DNA of 64,000 nt from Pseudomonadota bacterium. Its GTDB lineage: Bacteria > Pseudomonadota > Gammaproteobacteria > Steroidobacterales > Steroidobacteraceae. This document shows positions 63,630 through 64,000 of the stretch, piece by piece (positions within the stretch are counted from its first letter, which is position 1; each line of letters begins with the position of its first letter). The notes beneath the pieces were generated by a model. That model ran no database searches. It saw nothing but the letters and a program-made list of their open reading frames with translations, and was not told the DNA's origin. The position numbers were made by a program, and so were the translations under genes. The DNA is taken from NCBI GenBank assembly GCA_021847105.1, contig JAJZUT010000011.1:1-64000 (forward strand), read 5' to 3'.

Positions 63630-64000
63630 ACTGTGCTCCCCATGACGCACCGGGCCGCCCCACGCAGGCACCCGGCGCAATTGAAGCGCTCGCATCGGTC
63701 AGGGCCACGCACCGATGCGCACGAGAGACCCGACCCTGCCCGTCATCCATCCCGCCACGCGCTGAGCGCACCACCCCAGCGCAGCCACCGGCTGACAAGA
63801 TTGCCTTCGCGCTCCCCATCGTCTGCATCAAACGCCGGCTCCAGTCGGCCCGGCGGTGCGCCGATAGAACCTTCAGCCCGCGCCGCCCATTCGTCCCGCC
63901 TGCTCTGCCCGGCGAGACCCGCTGCCGCCTCGATCTCGCTCGGCACAAAACCACCGGCCCATCGCACGGTGCACGGTCGAGCAAACCGACGGCGGCGCGC
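63630..64000. other. Right-edge stretch without an assigned gene
   Basis: On the minus strand a frame open to the right edge ends at 63743 (..GERE then GNLVSRWLRWGGALSAWRDG). It could be the last about 85 codons of a gene entering from outside the window, but I recognise no family. The first about 110 bases after gluQ hold nothing I can name. Confidence 0.3.

Overview
The window reads as a GC-rich gammaproteobacterial chromosome. Gene order in the right half (galU, lapB, ihfB, rpsA, cmk, aroA, pheA, serA, serC, gyrA on one strand; yciO, trpS, scpA, scpB, rluB-like; smc, zipA, ligA; dksA, gluQ) is the familiar gammaproteobacterial arrangement. ubiG implies ubiquinone and aerobic respiration, and lapB, TolC-type proteins and RND pumps imply a Gram-negative envelope. 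A Xanthomonadales/Nevskiales-like position is my inference. The sulfide:quinone oxidoreductase resembles the acidophile/sulfur-oxidiser type as I remember it, so a sulfide-exposed habitat is plausible.

Left accessory part (1-34100). The left edge holds the start of a secreted lipoprotein with an Ig-like repeat, preceded on the same strand by what I read as a cyclic-di-GMP-I (GEMM-I) riboswitch. Then come an atypical NRAMP transporter, a YajR-type MFS pump, a DUF190 protein, a very large exported Asp-box (sortilin-like) beta-propeller, a decayed TauE/SafE exporter and a Kch-like potassium channel. The most coherent system is at 10145-17804: a divergent ArsR repressor with the two-cysteine pattern of the persulfide sensors BigR/SqrR, facing a strand-consistent cluster DUF2892 - membrane fusion protein - RND pump - sulfide:quinone oxidoreductase - TolC-family protein. 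This links sulfide sensing and oxidation to a tripartite efflux pump. A second complete tripartite pump (OMF lipoprotein, MFP, RND) at 19691-25249 faces an OmpR-type two-component system followed by the thioredoxin-TPR protein CnoX. At 29700-31954 a sigma-54 promoter with upstream dyads drives a chimeric gene (membrane fusion protein N-terminus joined to the DNA-binding end of a sigma-54 activator) followed by an intact NtrY/NtrB-like kinase, apparently the scar of a deleted ABC-exporter operon. A FUSC-family transporter closes this part.

Right core part (34112-63629). This holds sugar nucleotide synthesis (galU), LPS control (lapB), nucleoid and translation (ihfB, rpsA), pyrimidine, aromatic and serine synthesis (cmk, aroA, pheA, serA, serC), gyrA, ubiG, rmuC, chromosome segregation (scpAB, smc), division (zipA), DNA ligase, trpS, tRNA modification (yciO, queF, gluQ), bolA, a periplasmic parvulin lipoprotein and dksA. 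Several core proteins carry altered metal or active-site motifs: DksA has C-T-S-A instead of four zinc cysteines, TrpS has a likely iron-sulfur cysteine set, and the RluB-like enzyme has an eroded catalytic loop. Very strong perfect GC hairpins without a U-tract sit next to several gene ends. I saw no rRNA, CRISPR array, complete tRNA gene or insertion sequence.
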